NCBI RefSeq assembly: GCF_900009145.1
Contig: NZ_LN889802.1
Span: 441,201-505,200 of the forward strand
From: Planktothrix tepida PCC 9214
GTDB lineage: Bacteria; Cyanobacteriota; Cyanobacteriia; Cyanobacteriales; Microcoleaceae
Direction: 5' to 3'
Length of the DNA: 64,000 nt
Part shown: positions 54,401 through 63,971 of the stretch, one piece after another
How the letters are laid out: each line of letters opens with the position of its first letter
Position numbering within the stretch: position 1 is the first letter of the stretch
Notes under the pieces: generated by a model
Told to the model about the DNA's origin: nothing
Seen by the model: the letters and a program-made list of their open reading frames with translations, nothing else
Databases searched by the model: none
Position numbers and translations under genes: made by a program

Positions 54401-57056
54401 TGCTAACTGTCGATTTGAAGAGGGTAAACCAACGGTAATTCGCGCTTTTTTGCGGGATGTTACGGCTAAGAAACAAGCCGAGAAAAAACTCAAAAGTGTC
54501 CTGCAAGAATTAACTTATCATAAAATCGCCCTTGATGAAATGGCTATTGTAGTCATAGCAGATCGCAATGGGGTTATTAATTATTTTAATTATAAATTTT
54601 CTCAGACTTATCAATATTCATACGAAGAAGCAGTGGGGCAAACCTTTAGTTTAATTAATTCACATTATCATCCTCAGAGCTTCTTTAAACACCTTTGGTC
54701 TACAATTTCTCAAGGAAAAGTATGGCGGGGTGAAATTAGAAATCAAGCCAAAAATGGAAATTACTATTGGGTGGATACAACTATTGTTCCGTTTGTGGAT
54801 GATCAGGGTAAACCGTTCCAATATTTGTCAATTATGTTAGATATAACCGAACGGAAATTGGCAGAAAAAGCCTTACAAATCAGTGAGGAACGTTGGCAAT
54901 TAGCCGTTCATGGAAGTAAAGATGGAATTTGGGATTGGAATGTTCCAACCAATGAAGTTTTCTTTTCCCCTCGGTGGAAAGAAATGCGAGGGTTTGATGA
55001 AGATGAAATTAGTCATCACTTAGAAGAATGGATATCTCGAATTCATCCCGATGATGCTGAGAGGGTTTGGCAAGGAATTCAGGATCACTTTCAAAGAAAA
55101 ACGCCATTTTTTATGGCTGAATATCGGGTAAAATGTAAAGATAATTCCTATAAATGGATTTTAGATCGGGGTCAAGCACTCTGGGATGAAAACGGTCAAG
55201 TGATTCGCATGGCAGGTTCCGAAAGTGATATTAGCGATCGCAAATTAGCAGAAGCCAAACTCTTAGAATTAAATCAACTCCAACAAGCCATTTTAGATGG
55301 TACAAATTACGCCATTATTTCAACGGATATCAATGGAATTATTCAAGTTTGGAACCGAGGTGCAGAAAATTTACTCGGTTATCAAGCTGAAGAAATAATT
55401 GGTAAAACAACTCCTGCTATTGCTCATGATCCTCAAGAAATTCTGGAACGTTCCTATAGTTTATCTTTAGAATTAGGAACTAAAATTGAACCGAGTTTTG
55501 ATGTTTTTGTTGCGAAAGCTCGTCTCGGACAGATTGAAGAACGAGAATGGAGCATGGTTCATAAAAATGGAAGAAAATTTCCGGTTTTACTCTCGGTTTG
55601 TTCCTTGCGAGATCCGATAGGAAATATTACTGGATTCCTAGGAATTGCTCAAGATTTAACGGAACGCAAACGCAGTGCTGCCGAAATTAAAGTGGCGGAA
55701 GAACGGTTTCACTTAGCGATTCAAGCCGCACAAGATGGCTTTTGGGATTGGGATTTCATCACAAATGAGATTTATTTTTCTCCCCGTTGGAAAGAGATGA
55801 TTGGCTATAATAATGATGAATTACCGAATACTCTCTCCTCCTGGGACAAAGTTATTTTTGAAGAGGATAGAATTGCTGCCATTAAATTGATTGAAGACTA
55901 TAACAAAGGTCGAGTAGATCGATTTCAGAGCATTCAACGTTTTTATCATAAAAATGGTTCCATCGTCTATATTTTATCGAGAGCCATTCATCTAAAAGAT
56001 GACCAAGGAAACGTGATTCGCATGGTGGGTGCTCATACAGATATTACAGAACTTCAGAAAGCACAAGAAGTATTAAAACAACAGTTAGCCGCCATTGAAG
56101 CCGCCATTGATGGTATTGCGATTTTAAAAGATGGGCATTATATTTATTTGAATAAAGCCCATGTTGAAATGTTTGGGTATAGCCATCCTCAAGAATTACT
56201 AGGATACAGTTGGGAAAGTTTGTATATACCGGAACAAGTTCGTTATTTTGAACAGCATACTTTTCCTGTTTTATTCCAACAACGTCATTGGCAAGGTCAA
56301 ACGACAGCTAAACGTAGAGATGGAAGTACCTTTGTTGAAGAAGTTTCACTGACTTTAACCGATGATAATTTATTAATTTGTGTCTGTCGAGATGTGACTG
56401 AACGCTTAAAAGCGGAAGAAAAAATCAAAGCTTCACTGTTAGAAAAAGAAGTTTTATTGCGAGAAATTCATCATCGAGTTAAAAATAATCTCTATGTGAT
56501 TTCTAATTTATTAGATTTACAAGCGGATACCTTAGAACAGGAGGAACAACGGAATTTATTTGCAGATAGTCAAAATCGGATTCAAACCATGGCATTAATT
56601 CATGAGCAACTTTATCAATCTGATGATTTATCCCAGGTGAATTTTGCAAATTATATTCAAAATTTAGTCGAAAAGTTAATTTCATCTTATCAACCCAAAG
56701 ACTGTAAAATCAATATTAGTCTGGATGTTGAACCTGTAACTTTAAATTTAGAAACGGCGATTCCCTGTGGATTATTAATTAATGAGTTAGTAACAAATGC
56801 GTTTAAATATGCTTTCCCTGACTCAACAACTGGAGAAATTAAAATTACTCTAAAAATGGATTCTGAACAACAAATTTATTTAAAAATTAGTGATAATGGC
56901 ATCGGGATTCCAGAAGATGTAGATTGGCAAGATAGCCCTTCTTTGGGATTAAGATTAGTTAATATTTTAGCTGATCAATTAGAGGCAACCCTTGAATTAG
57001 ACTGTACCCAAGGTACAAGTTTTACTCTAATTTTTCAAGAACAAAGCTATAATTAA
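51444..57056 (+). CDS. Giant CBS-PAS-GAF sensor histidine kinase (HisKA_2/HWE type)
   Basis: An 1870-residue soluble kinase with no membrane segment. In order: two CBS pairs (about 25-155 and 165-310), a coiled coil, a PAS domain (about 355-475), a GAF domain (about 490-655), a coiled coil, a second GAF (about 715-890), PAS domains (about 893-1010, 1015-1140, 1150-1265, 1275-1400, 1410-1530 and 1535-1650), a HisKA_2 phosphoacceptor region (EIHHRVKNN, His1676/1677) and an HATPase domain with NELVTNAFKYAF and SDNGIGIPE. Both GAF domains carry a Cys (585 and 820) in the segment before VKANLVVPI that binds bilin in phytochrome-like GAFs, but the usual following His is Tyr or Met. The cognate receiver follows 50 bp downstream. 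Confidence 0.88.
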   Translation: MLSDIFTTSLPRRYNEFISLTTSQWSMALTLAWLDNLEAAIIRDPLQVSPDTPLDEVISLIINSRGNCYLHSSESNSLKTAKQEGRGSCVIIVENNQPIGIVTERNIIQWIAQEKHTEKIKVKQVMSQPVVTLQYEKKQDIFAAINLFREHSIRHLPIVDQGNLIGLITYDTIRGCLQPEDLLRFRTVSEVMNRQVIVTTDQTPLLTIAQLMANHHISCVVIVAEDAHQNPVGMITERDLVQFKKLGLDWNHTPALSVMSYPILKLSPDNNLSVAHQMMESNRIGRLIITGNQGELLGLITRTNILQILEPLEVYNVIELLEAEVKHLQDEKIQLLESKNLNLQQTVQEQTEKLYYREQEFQLIVETAPDIIFRIDLDLKYLYFNHAVEKLVGVTAQDLIGKYPEEIGIDQDVINIWKNCLQKAIETKQEQTVDYPYPTINSSIWYQTRLVPEYSPDGTLISFLGIARDITPQKQAEKKLYQQLELEKILYKVTINIRQSLSLKEILNTTVTEIRQLLDCDRVLVYQFDAEFNGQIVAESVTVQGNSILGISLEDTCFKRGGAKHYLQGRKNSINNIETADISPCYYNLLSDFNVKANLVVPIVINDPVSAHQLWGLLIAHHCIAPREWSSDELHLLDQLAVSISIAIQQSQLYQQIQHELKERCKAEDALIKLNGELERRVRERTIVLSQTNQQLLNEIQEHRRTEKKLHRQNIKVELFTDITLNIRQSLQLEKILQTTVTEIRHILDCDRVLIYRIFPKGKQQIITESVINPELSLLNSILNENIFSDSCIEFYKYTKVKAIDNIEEVYSLDNPENLCMSELMQQLEVKSKLIVPIFQNGILWGLMLAHQCYQLHQWTEFEIEIMQQISEQVGIAIAQAQLLMDLRESQEQLKDLFENANDLIQLISPEDGRFIYVNRAWKETLKYSEEEIKKLSVFDLITIPEEISSFRQYFERLKNGDFIKQNSIETEYITKTGEIVILEGSANCRFEEGKPTVIRAFLRDVTAKKQAEKKLKSVLQELTYHKIALDEMAIVVIADRNGVINYFNYKFSQTYQYSYEEAVGQTFSLINSHYHPQSFFKHLWSTISQGKVWRGEIRNQAKNGNYYWVDTTIVPFVDDQGKPFQYLSIMLDITERKLAEKALQISEERWQLAVHGSKDGIWDWNVPTNEVFFSPRWKEMRGFDEDEISHHLEEWISRIHPDDAERVWQGIQDHFQRKTPFFMAEYRVKCKDNSYKWILDRGQALWDENGQVIRMAGSESDISDRKLAEAKLLELNQLQQAILDGTNYAIISTDINGIIQVWNRGAENLLGYQAEEIIGKTTPAIAHDPQEILERSYSLSLELGTKIEPSFDVFVAKARLGQIEEREWSMVHKNGRKFPVLLSVCSLRDPIGNITGFLGIAQDLTERKRSAAEIKVAEERFHLAIQAAQDGFWDWDFITNEIYFSPRWKEMIGYNNDELPNTLSSWDKVIFEEDRIAAIKLIEDYNKGRVDRFQSIQRFYHKNGSIVYILSRAIHLKDDQGNVIRMVGAHTDITELQKAQEVLKQQLAAIEAAIDGIAILKDGHYIYLNKAHVEMFGYSHPQELLGYSWESLYIPEQVRYFEQHTFPVLFQQRHWQGQTTAKRRDGSTFVEEVSLTLTDDNLLICVCRDVTERLKAEEKIKASLLEKEVLLREIHHRVKNNLYVISNLLDLQADTLEQEEQRNLFADSQNRIQTMALIHEQLYQSDDLSQVNFANYIQNLVEKLISSYQPKDCKINISLDVEPVTLNLETAIPCGLLINELVTNAFKYAFPDSTTGEIKITLKMDSEQQIYLKISDNGIGIPEDVDWQDSPSLGLRLVNILADQLEATLELDCTQGTSFTLIFQEQSYN

Positions 57057-57106
57057 AAATTAATATGAGCTTAATGTTCAATTAATATTCAGAGGGTTTT
57101 AAGCCA

Positions 57107-57496
57107 ATGACAGCGACCATTTTAATTGTTGAAGATGAATTAATTGCAGCCGAAAGTATTGCCCGGAGTTTAAGAAAACAAGGGTATACAGTTATTGCTC
57201 GAATTAATTCAGGAGAAAAAGCCTTAGAACAGGTAGCGAAAAATTGCCCGGATTTAATTTTAATGGATATCCACTTACGCGGCGAATTAGATGGGGTAGA
57301 AACCGCAAAACGCATTCGAGAACAACACCAAACTCCCATCGTTTATATTACTGCTTATTCTGATACCTCTACCATTGAACGCACAAAAGAAACCAATCCT
57401 TCGGGCTATTTAGTTAAACCGTTTAAATCTCAAGACGTGATTGATATTGTTGAAAAAGCATTACAATCTATAGCATTAGGGAACAGGGAACAGTAA
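57107..57496 (+). CDS. Single-domain response regulator
   Basis: A 129-residue CheY-like receiver with ILIVEDELIAAES at the N-terminus, phospho-acceptor Asp in LILMDIHL, the Thr-like YITAYSD and SGYLVKPFK. It has no output domain. It follows the giant kinase by 50 bp and is almost certainly its phosphorylation target. It could relay the signal to a downstream partner not present here. Confidence 0.9.
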   Translation: MTATILIVEDELIAAESIARSLRKQGYTVIARINSGEKALEQVAKNCPDLILMDIHLRGELDGVETAKRIREQHQTPIVYITAYSDTSTIERTKETNPSGYLVKPFKSQDVIDIVEKALQSIALGNREQ

Positions 57497-57535
57497 AAAG
57501 TGAAAGGGTTTTAGGATTTAGAAGTGTTCCCTGTT

Positions 57536-57646
57536 CTACTTTTTCCAGGGAAGTTTGGTTCCCATTTCCGTTAAGGCTGAAAAGATTAAGTAGAGCGTTA
57601 GTACAGCAATTCCTAACAAAAATAATCCTAAATCTTGATTCATCAT
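57536..57646 (-). CDS. Small single-pass membrane protein (36 residues)
   Basis: A short ORF of 36 residues with one clear hydrophobic helix (LGLFLLGIAVLTLYLIFSAL) and a short charged C-terminus ending KLPWKK. This is the architecture of small subunits of photosynthetic or NDH-1 complexes, but it was not matched to any. The start has two consecutive Met codons. It lies between the response regulator and valS in a 250-bp space and is convergent with the regulator. Confidence 0.55.
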   Translation of the reverse strand: MMNQDLGLFLLGIAVLTLYLIFSALTEMGTKLPWKK

Positions 57647-57723
57647 AATCCGTTTTTGTGATTAAGAAATTGCCCTATCCTGATTTAGAAACAGGGACTT
57701 TACAGGCTAAATAGCTGATTGTC

Positions 57724-57744
57724 TGTTCCCTGTTCCCTGTTCCC
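57724..57744. repeat. Heptamer tandem repeat (TGTTCCC x3)
   Basis: Three 7-bp units end a few bases from the valS stop codon. Similar partial copies are present at 51400-51415 and 57479-57494. Confidence 0.75.
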
Positions 57745-57749
57745 TATTA

Positions 57750-60700
57750 TTATGAAAATTGACTTAACCGTTCTCGCAGAATTTCCGCTTGTTTTTCAGC
57801 TTCTGCTAAATTATTACGGGTATTTTCCACCACTTCGGGTTCGGCACGGTTAACGAAATTCGGGTTATTCAAATTGCGTTGAAACCCTTGAATTTCCTTT
57901 TCAACTTTAGCCAATTTTTTCTGCAATTTGGTTTGAAAAGCGGCTACATCAACCACACCCGCTAACGGCATTAACACCTGGACTGTTCCCACAACTCCGG
58001 CTATAGTTTGTCCTTCATTTCCGGTTAACTGTTCTGTAATGGTTAAGGTTTCGACTTTACCTAACTCTTGAATATAGGTTTGCCCTTGTTTCAAGATATC
58101 CTGTTCTTTGCGGCTTTCCGTTTGTAGAATAGCATTAACTTTCACTTTCGGTTTAATATCCGCTTCCGCTCGTAAATTTCTGACGGTACGAATTGCTCCA
58201 ATAATTAACTCAAAATCTGCTTCTAATTTCGGGTCAAGAATTGTAGTAATTTCCGAAGCTGAATCTTGAGAAACGGAGGAAAAACTGTTAGGAACTTGTA
58301 AGTTTGAATCAACAGGTTTTAGCGGTTCTCCACTGCCGATAAATTCCGTTTTCAACTCTTGTAGAATTTTCCCCAGTTCTTCTCGTTGAGATGCTTTCAA
58401 CAAATAACGATACACAAACCAACCAGAATATCCCATCCCAATCAATTCAAAAATAGTCGGTAGTAGCGGGATTTCATTAATAGCATTCAACGCCGCCACA
58501 AAACATTTAACTGTTAAAAAGGCAACGAAAAATAACCCCGTCAAAATTAACGGTTTTTGATATTGTTTAACGAAATCTCCTATCAGGTCAGGTAATTCTA
58601 ATAGGGTACTCAAAACTTGACCGACAATTGAATCAGGATCTTTAACAAATTTGCCTAAGCGTTGCACTTCTAAAATATTTTCTTCAACCACAACCGGATA
58701 AGCTTGCAATGCTAAACAATCTTCTTCCCCAGTTTGCGTTAAACTATGCCAAATTTCCTCAGTAATATGGGGCATAAAGGGATGGAGAAGTTTTAAAATC
58801 CCTTCTAAGACATACGCTAAGGTTTGTTGAGCAACGTGACGAGACTCGGCATTTTCTCCTTGTAAACGGGGTTTTACTAATTCAATATACCAATCACAAA
58901 AATCTCCCCAAATAAACTCATAAATACCTTTTGCCGCTTCACCAATGCCGTAATTTTCCATCTGGTTACGGGTTTGTTTAACAGTTTGGTTAAAACGAGA
59001 CAAAATCCATTGATCACTCAGTTCTAACTGATTAATATTGGGTTCTCCTAACTGTTTCGGAGATTTCCCGTCTAAATTCATCATTACAAACCGAGACGCA
59101 TTCCACAGTTTATTGGCAAAATTTCGAGATGCTTCAACGGAGGCAGATTCGTCAGTTTCTCGATTATATTCTAAACGAATATCTTGCCCTGCGCCAATCA
59201 CTTCTTTCATTAACGTAAACCGGACAGCATCGGTTCCGTATTTATCAATCAATAATAACGGATCAATACCGTTTCCGGCAGATTTTGACATTTTCTTACC
59301 ATTTTCATCCCGAATTAACCCGTGAATATAAACGGTTTTAAACGGCATTTTTCCGGTAAAATATCCCCCCATCATCGTCATCCGTGCAACCCAGAAAAAG
59401 ATAATATCAAACCCCGTTGATAAGGTAGCGGTGGGATAATATTTGCTTAAATCTAACGTTTGTTCCGGCCATCCTAATGTTGAAAACGGCCATAAACCGG
59501 ACGAAAACCAAGTATCCAAAACATCAGGATCTTGTTCTAAAATTACGGTTTCTCCAAATTTTGCAATTGCTTTTTCTTGGGCTTCCGCTTCAGTTCTCGC
59601 CACAATAAACGGTGTTTCATCGGTAATTTTGCCATCAGTTTCACTAATCGCATACCAAGCGGGAATTTGATGGCCCCACCACAATTGTCGAGAAATACAC
59701 CAATCGTCTAATTTAACTAACCAATCTCGATAAACCTTCGTCCAGCGTTCAGGAACAAAGGCGGGAGAATCTTGTTGATCTAAACAATCTAAGGCTTTAT
59801 CTGCTAAAGGTCTAATCTTAACAAACCATTGGGTTGATAATAGCGGTTCTACCGGAACTTTACCGCGATCGCTATAGGGAACCGTATGTTTATAATCTTC
59901 AACTTTAACTAAAAATCCCAAATCTTTAAGACGTTGAACCACATTTTTTCGCGCTACAAATCGATCCTGTCCCTGGAATGGCCCTGCATTTTCATTCAGA
60001 GATCCATCCTGATTCATAATATTAATCATCGGGAGTTTATGGCGATGACCCATTTGGAAATCATTCGGATCATGGGCGGGAGTCACTTTCACACAACCCG
60101 TACCAAAACTTGGATCAACAAATTCATCCGCAATAATCGGAATTTCCCGTTTCATAATTGGTAAAGTTAGGGTTTTTCCGATTAAAGCTTGATAACGAAT
60201 ATCATTGGGATTCACTGCAACCGCCGTATCCCCTAACATCGTTTCCGGTCGCGTGGTTGCTACTTCTACATAACCGCTACCATCGCTTAAAGGATAGCGA
60301 AAATGCCACAAATTGCCATTAATTTCTTTATTTTCTACTTCTAAATCCGATACAGCCGATTGACTCGCCGGACACCAATTGACTAAATATTTCCCTCGAT
60401 AAATTAAGCCATCTTCATATAACTGAAAAAACGCTTCTAAGACCGCTTTTGATAATCCTTCATCCAGGGTAAATCGTTCCCGCGTCCAATCACAAGAAAC
60501 TCCCAACCGTCGTAACTGATTAACAATCGTTCCCCCCGATTTTTCCTTCCATTCCCAAGCTTGTTCTAAAAATTTTTCTCGTCCTAAATCGTAGCGGGTT
60601 TTGCCTTCGGCTTTGAGTTGTCGTTCTAAAATTGTTTGGACTGCAATACTGGCGTGATCCATCCCCGGCAAATACAAAGCGTTGTCACCCTTCATGCGAT

Positions 60701-60917
60701 GATAGCGAATCAAGGCATCAATCAGGGAGTTATTAAAGGCATGACCCATGTGCAGACTTCCCGTCACGTTAGGCGGAGGAATCATAATGCAATAGGGTTC
60801 CCCCGGTTGGTTGGGGTCAGCTTTAAACACCTGATGATCTTCCCAATACTGTTGCCATTTGGCTTCGGTACTGAAGGGTTCGTATTTTGTGGCTTGGCTT
60901 GGGGTCGTTGCAGTCAT
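57750..60917 (-). CDS. valS: Valyl-tRNA synthetase with CAAD membrane domain
   Basis: Attaches Val to tRNA-Val. The start at 60917 gives [17 protein letters not shown]; a 17-codon upstream extension is unlikely. The class I signatures are [15 protein letters not shown] and [10 protein letters not shown], with editing and anticodon-binding domains. About 745-860 (counted from this start) is an inserted CAAD domain with two hydrophobic helices ([18 protein letters not shown] and [19 protein letters not shown]), a cyanobacterial feature that anchors some synthetases to thylakoids. Length is about 1055 residues. The C-terminal coiled coil is also present. Confidence 0.95.
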   Translation of the reverse strand: MTATTPSQATKYEPFSTEAKWQQYWEDHQVFKADPNQPGEPYCIMIPPPNVTGSLHMGHAFNNSLIDALIRYHRMKGDNALYLPGMDHASIAVQTILERQLKAEGKTRYDLGREKFLEQAWEWKEKSGGTIVNQLRRLGVSCDWTRERFTLDEGLSKAVLEAFFQLYEDGLIYRGKYLVNWCPASQSAVSDLEVENKEINGNLWHFRYPLSDGSGYVEVATTRPETMLGDTAVAVNPNDIRYQALIGKTLTLPIMKREIPIIADEFVDPSFGTGCVKVTPAHDPNDFQMGHRHKLPMINIMNQDGSLNENAGPFQGQDRFVARKNVVQRLKDLGFLVKVEDYKHTVPYSDRGKVPVEPLLSTQWFVKIRPLADKALDCLDQQDSPAFVPERWTKVYRDWLVKLDDWCISRQLWWGHQIPAWYAISETDGKITDETPFIVARTEAEAQEKAIAKFGETVILEQDPDVLDTWFSSGLWPFSTLGWPEQTLDLSKYYPTATLSTGFDIIFFWVARMTMMGGYFTGKMPFKTVYIHGLIRDENGKKMSKSAGNGIDPLLLIDKYGTDAVRFTLMKEVIGAGQDIRLEYNRETDESASVEASRNFANKLWNASRFVMMNLDGKSPKQLGEPNINQLELSDQWILSRFNQTVKQTRNQMENYGIGEAAKGIYEFIWGDFCDWYIELVKPRLQGENAESRHVAQQTLAYVLEGILKLLHPFMPHITEEIWHSLTQTGEEDCLALQAYPVVVEENILEVQRLGKFVKDPDSIVGQVLSTLLELPDLIGDFVKQYQKPLILTGLFFVAFLTVKCFVAALNAINEIPLLPTIFELIGMGYSGWFVYRYLLKASQREELGKILQELKTEFIGSGEPLKPVDSNLQVPNSFSSVSQDSASEITTILDPKLEADFELIIGAIRTVRNLRAEADIKPKVKVNAILQTESRKEQDILKQGQTYIQELGKVETLTITEQLTGNEGQTIAGVVGTVQVLMPLAGVVDVAAFQTKLQKKLAKVEKEIQGFQRNLNNPNFVNRAEPEVVENTRNNLAEAEKQAEILRERLSQFS

Positions 60918-61051
60918 GGGTTTCGACAAGATGGACAATTTTAGACAATCCTTTCTATTTTGCCACATTTCGGCTAGAGGGCTGCTCTTTCATCCTAGAA
61001 ACCTTGAACCGTATGGGCTTGAGCGATCTAAAAATTTTTTTGAAATAGGGG

Positions 61052-61080
61052 TTGACATTCCTAAAAAAACCGAGTAGATT
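61052..61080 (+). promoter_or_regulatory. Sigma-70-type promoter for the 5S rRNA gene
   Basis: A perfect -35 box TTGACA (61052-61057), a 17-bp spacer and a -10 box TAGATT (61075-61080) lie about 78 bp before the 5S rRNA. Transcription would begin near 61087. A 7-bp stem (tgagagg/cctctca) can form in the leader. The spacing and boxes are consistent with strong constitutive expression. Confidence 0.75.
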
Positions 61081-61157
61081 AGTAAATTGTGAGAGGCAAG
61101 CAAACAACACACAAACGGCTGCAACCTCTCAAAATCAGTGAAAGTTTACAAAGCTTT

Positions 61158-61275
61158 CCTGGTGCCTATGGCTCAGTGGAACCACTCCGATCCATCTCGA
61201 ACTCGGCTGTGAAACGCTGACACGGCGAAGATACTTGGCGGGTAGCCGCCTGGAAAAATAGCTCGGTGCCAGGTT
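61158..61275 (+). rRNA. rrf: 5S ribosomal RNA
   Basis: The ~118-nt gene begins tcctggtgcctatggctcag and ends with a complementary strand (gctcggtgccagg). Pairing of the first and last bases, the CTCGAAC loop and the GGCGGGTAGCCGCCTGG region are all present. It is not attached to 16S or 23S genes in this window, and upstream there is valS on the other strand. Confidence 0.93.
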
Positions 61276-61282
61276 AATACTC

Positions 61283-61322
61283 AAAAAACCCCCTTCCAGT
61301 GGTAAATCGGAGGGGGTTTTTT
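61283..61322 (+). terminator. Rho-independent terminator after 5S rRNA
   Basis: The stem of aaaaaaccccc and ggagggggtttttt (with one bulge) closes on a loop of about 15 nt and ends in a T run. It lies 8 bp after the 5S gene and ends its transcript. Confidence 0.85.
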
Positions 61323-61372
61323 GTATTCACAGATTTTTATTATTTTTTTATACTCGGTTAATAACAGGTAAG

Positions 61373-61720
61373 CTACAAAGGTAAATATTGAACCCGATTA
61401 GCAAATTCTTCCTGTTCGCCAAGTTTAGCAATTATTTCTAAATCACGGATACAATCACCAATGGAAACACGAGACTGACGAGCAAAGATAACACCAAAGA
61501 AGTTAATCCCTTCAGCTTGACGGCGTTTTGCTTCAATTAAAAAATCTTGGTCTTGTGAAAACATAACTCGTCCAAGTTCCATCGCTCGATCCAGTAAAAT
61601 AGTATCGGGTGTACCAGCACGTCCATCTTCTTGAACTGTTAAAACATCAATATCTCGAAGGCGTAAACCCACTGTAATCGCTGAATGGATGTGTTCATCC
61701 ATGTAAATTGCTAGACTCAT
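61373..61720 (-). CDS. DUF5615 PIN-like protein (toxin candidate)
   Basis: A 115-residue protein with the PIN-like start SLAIYMDEHI (Asp8, Glu9) and FSQDQDFL further on. The DUF5615 family is a compact PIN-like nuclease group found next to DUF433 proteins. Its ATG overlaps the TGA of the DUF433 gene by four bases (ATGA), a common toxin-antitoxin layout. Toxicity and RNase activity are inferred from the pairing. Confidence 0.82.
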   Translation of the reverse strand: MSLAIYMDEHIHSAITVGLRLRDIDVLTVQEDGRAGTPDTILLDRAMELGRVMFSQDQDFLIEAKRRQAEGINFFGVIFARQSRVSIGDCIRDLEIIAKLGEQEEFANRVQYLPL

Positions 61721-62034
61721 TTTAATAGCCCTTGAGCACGTAATCTAGCAGCAAAATGAGATTCACCAGCTTCAATTTCTGCCAGTTTAACATAGTCTTC
61801 TCGTCGCTTAATTTCTGCATCAAGTTCTGGTTTATGATCCCAATAATAAGCTAAAGCAGAAAGAATTTGACTCATGGTTAAATAGCGATGATTGAGGTGC
61901 AATTCTGCTGGACTCCAACTATAAGCGATTTGAGTTTCAACTAATTCAACGACTTTCATTGTAGTTCCAGCTATGGTGGGAACATTGTCTTCATTTAGCT
62001 CTATATATTTATACTCGGTTTTTGTAAGTGTCAT
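61717..62034 (-). CDS. DUF433 protein (antitoxin candidate)
   Basis: A 105-residue protein with the DUF433 region NVPTIAGTTMKVVELVETQ and YLTMSQILSALAYYW. The chosen start at 62034 gives TLTKTEYKYIELNE; a 34-codon upstream extension lacks coding character. It ends in overlap with the PIN-like gene. The C-terminus (AARLRAQGLLK) probably contacts the partner. DUF433 proteins usually act as DNA-binding antitoxins. Confidence 0.82.
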   Translation of the reverse strand: MTLTKTEYKYIELNEDNVPTIAGTTMKVVELVETQIAYSWSPAELHLNHRYLTMSQILSALAYYWDHKPELDAEIKRREDYVKLAEIEAGESHFAARLRAQGLLK

Positions 62035-62156
62035 AGTTTCTACTTTACAGAGAGTTCTAATTAATTTGTATGAATAGATTTTGATACCCTGAACTTTTGT
62101 AGAGCAGCACCTGGGAAACCCGATTATAGGTTCCACAAGCGCATCTCTACAACAAT

Positions 62157-63971
62157 TTAGGATTCTTGATTCAACCGTAATACCGCCATAAATGCTTCTT
62201 GAGGAACATCCACAGAACCCAAAGATTTCATCCGTTTTTTACCTTTGGCTTGCTTCTGTAAAAGTTTTTTCTTCCGGCTAATATCCCCCCCATAACATTT
62301 AGCTAACACATCTTTTCTTAAGGCTGGAATATGTTCACTGGCGATGACTTTAGATCCAATTGTGGCTTGAATGGGAACTTTAAATTGATGACGGGGAATC
62401 AATTCTTTGAGTTTTTCCACCATAGCCCGTCCAACGTGATAAGCTTTATCACGGTGAACAATCATGGCTAAAGAATCAATTGCATCTTTATTAATCATAA
62501 TATCGAGTTTAACTAAGGCATTTTCTCGATATCCAATTAAATGATATTCCATACTCGCATAGCCACGAGAGCGAGATTTCATCTGATCAAAAAAGTCCGT
62601 GACCACTTCCGCTAAGGGTACTTCATAAACTAATGTGGTTCGTCCCTGGGCTAAATAACGCATATCTTTAAATTCACCCCGACGACCCTGGGCTAATTCC
62701 ATTAAACTCCCCACATAAGCTTCTGGGGTAATCATTTCTACCCGGACATAGGGTTCTTCTATTTTTTCTCGGTGGTTGGGTTCAGGTAAATGACTAGGGT
62801 TATCCACCATAATCACTTCCCCTTTTTGGGTGGTAACTTGATAAACCACCGAAGGAGACGTTACAATTAAGTCTAAATCATATTCCCGTTCTAACCGTTC
62901 TTGCACAATTTCCATGTGCAGTAATCCTAAAAATCCACATCGGAAACCAAACCCCATTGCACTTGAAGTTTCCGGTTCATAGGATAACGCCGCATCGTTT
63001 AATTTCAGCTTTTCTAAGGCTTCTTTTAAGTTCGGATATTCATCAGAATCTGTTGGAAATAATCCACAAAACACCATTGGTTTTGCTTCGGTATAACCGG
63101 GAAGGGCTTCTTCAGCTTGGCTATTGGCTAAAGTAATGGTATCCCCAACTCGTGCATCTTCAACAGCTTTAATGGCGGCGGAAAAATAGCCTACTTCTCC
63201 AGCATGGAGTTCATCAACGGGAATTTGGGTTGGAGATAATACGCCAATTTCATCGATTTCATATTCTTTCCCCGATGCCATTAAGCGAACGCGATCACCT
63301 TTTTTTACCCGTCCATCCATCACCCGAAAATAAACAATCACGCCTCTATAACTATCATAATAACTATCAAAAATTAACGCTCTTAATTTCTGATCAACGG
63401 TATCTTTTGGAGGCGGCACTAAATGGACAATCGATTCTAAAATTTCATGAATTCCTACTCCTTCTTTAGCCGAAGCTAACACCGCCCCCGAACAATCTAA
63501 CCCAATAATTTCTTCAATTTCACTTTTAATGCGATCCGGTTCGGCTCCGGGTAAATCAATTTTATTTAAAACCGGAATAATTTCTAAGTTATTTTCTAAC
63601 GCCAGATAAACGTTGGCTAAGGTTTGCGCTTCTACCCCTTGGGACGCATCCACGACTAATAACGCGCCTTCACAAGCGGCTAAAGAGCGGGAGACTTCAT
63701 AGGAAAAGTCAACGTGCCCCGGAGTATCGATTAAATTTAATACATACTCTTCACCGTCATCGGCTTTATAATTCATCCGGGCGGCTTGCAGTTTAATCGT
63801 AATTCCCCGTTCTCGCTCTAAGTCCATCGAGTCGAGAAATTGTTCCTTCATTTCCCGCTTTTGAACCGCACCCGTCGCTTCCAACAGTCGATCTGCTAGG
63901 GTAGACTTGCCATGATCAATATGAGCAATAATAGAAAAGTTACGAATTCGAGAAACTGGAACGTTTGTCAT
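62157..63971 (-). CDS. lepA: Elongation factor 4 (LepA)
   Basis: Ribosomal GTPase that back-translocates or resolves stalled ribosomes. The 604-residue protein has GTPase motifs [18 protein letters not shown] and LNKIDLPGA, then domain 2, the EF-G-like III/V folds and the LepA-specific C-terminus ([18 protein letters not shown]). It is complete with start at 63971. Confidence 0.97.
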   Translation of the reverse strand: MTNVPVSRIRNFSIIAHIDHGKSTLADRLLEATGAVQKREMKEQFLDSMDLERERGITIKLQAARMNYKADDGEEYVLNLIDTPGHVDFSYEVSRSLAACEGALLVVDASQGVEAQTLANVYLALENNLEIIPVLNKIDLPGAEPDRIKSEIEEIIGLDCSGAVLASAKEGVGIHEILESIVHLVPPPKDTVDQKLRALIFDSYYDSYRGVIVYFRVMDGRVKKGDRVRLMASGKEYEIDEIGVLSPTQIPVDELHAGEVGYFSAAIKAVEDARVGDTITLANSQAEEALPGYTEAKPMVFCGLFPTDSDEYPNLKEALEKLKLNDAALSYEPETSSAMGFGFRCGFLGLLHMEIVQERLEREYDLDLIVTSPSVVYQVTTQKGEVIMVDNPSHLPEPNHREKIEEPYVRVEMITPEAYVGSLMELAQGRRGEFKDMRYLAQGRTTLVYEVPLAEVVTDFFDQMKSRSRGYASMEYHLIGYRENALVKLDIMINKDAIDSLAMIVHRDKAYHVGRAMVEKLKELIPRHQFKVPIQATIGSKVIASEHIPALRKDVLAKCYGGDISRKKKLLQKQAKGKKRMKSLGSVDVPQEAFMAVLRLNQES

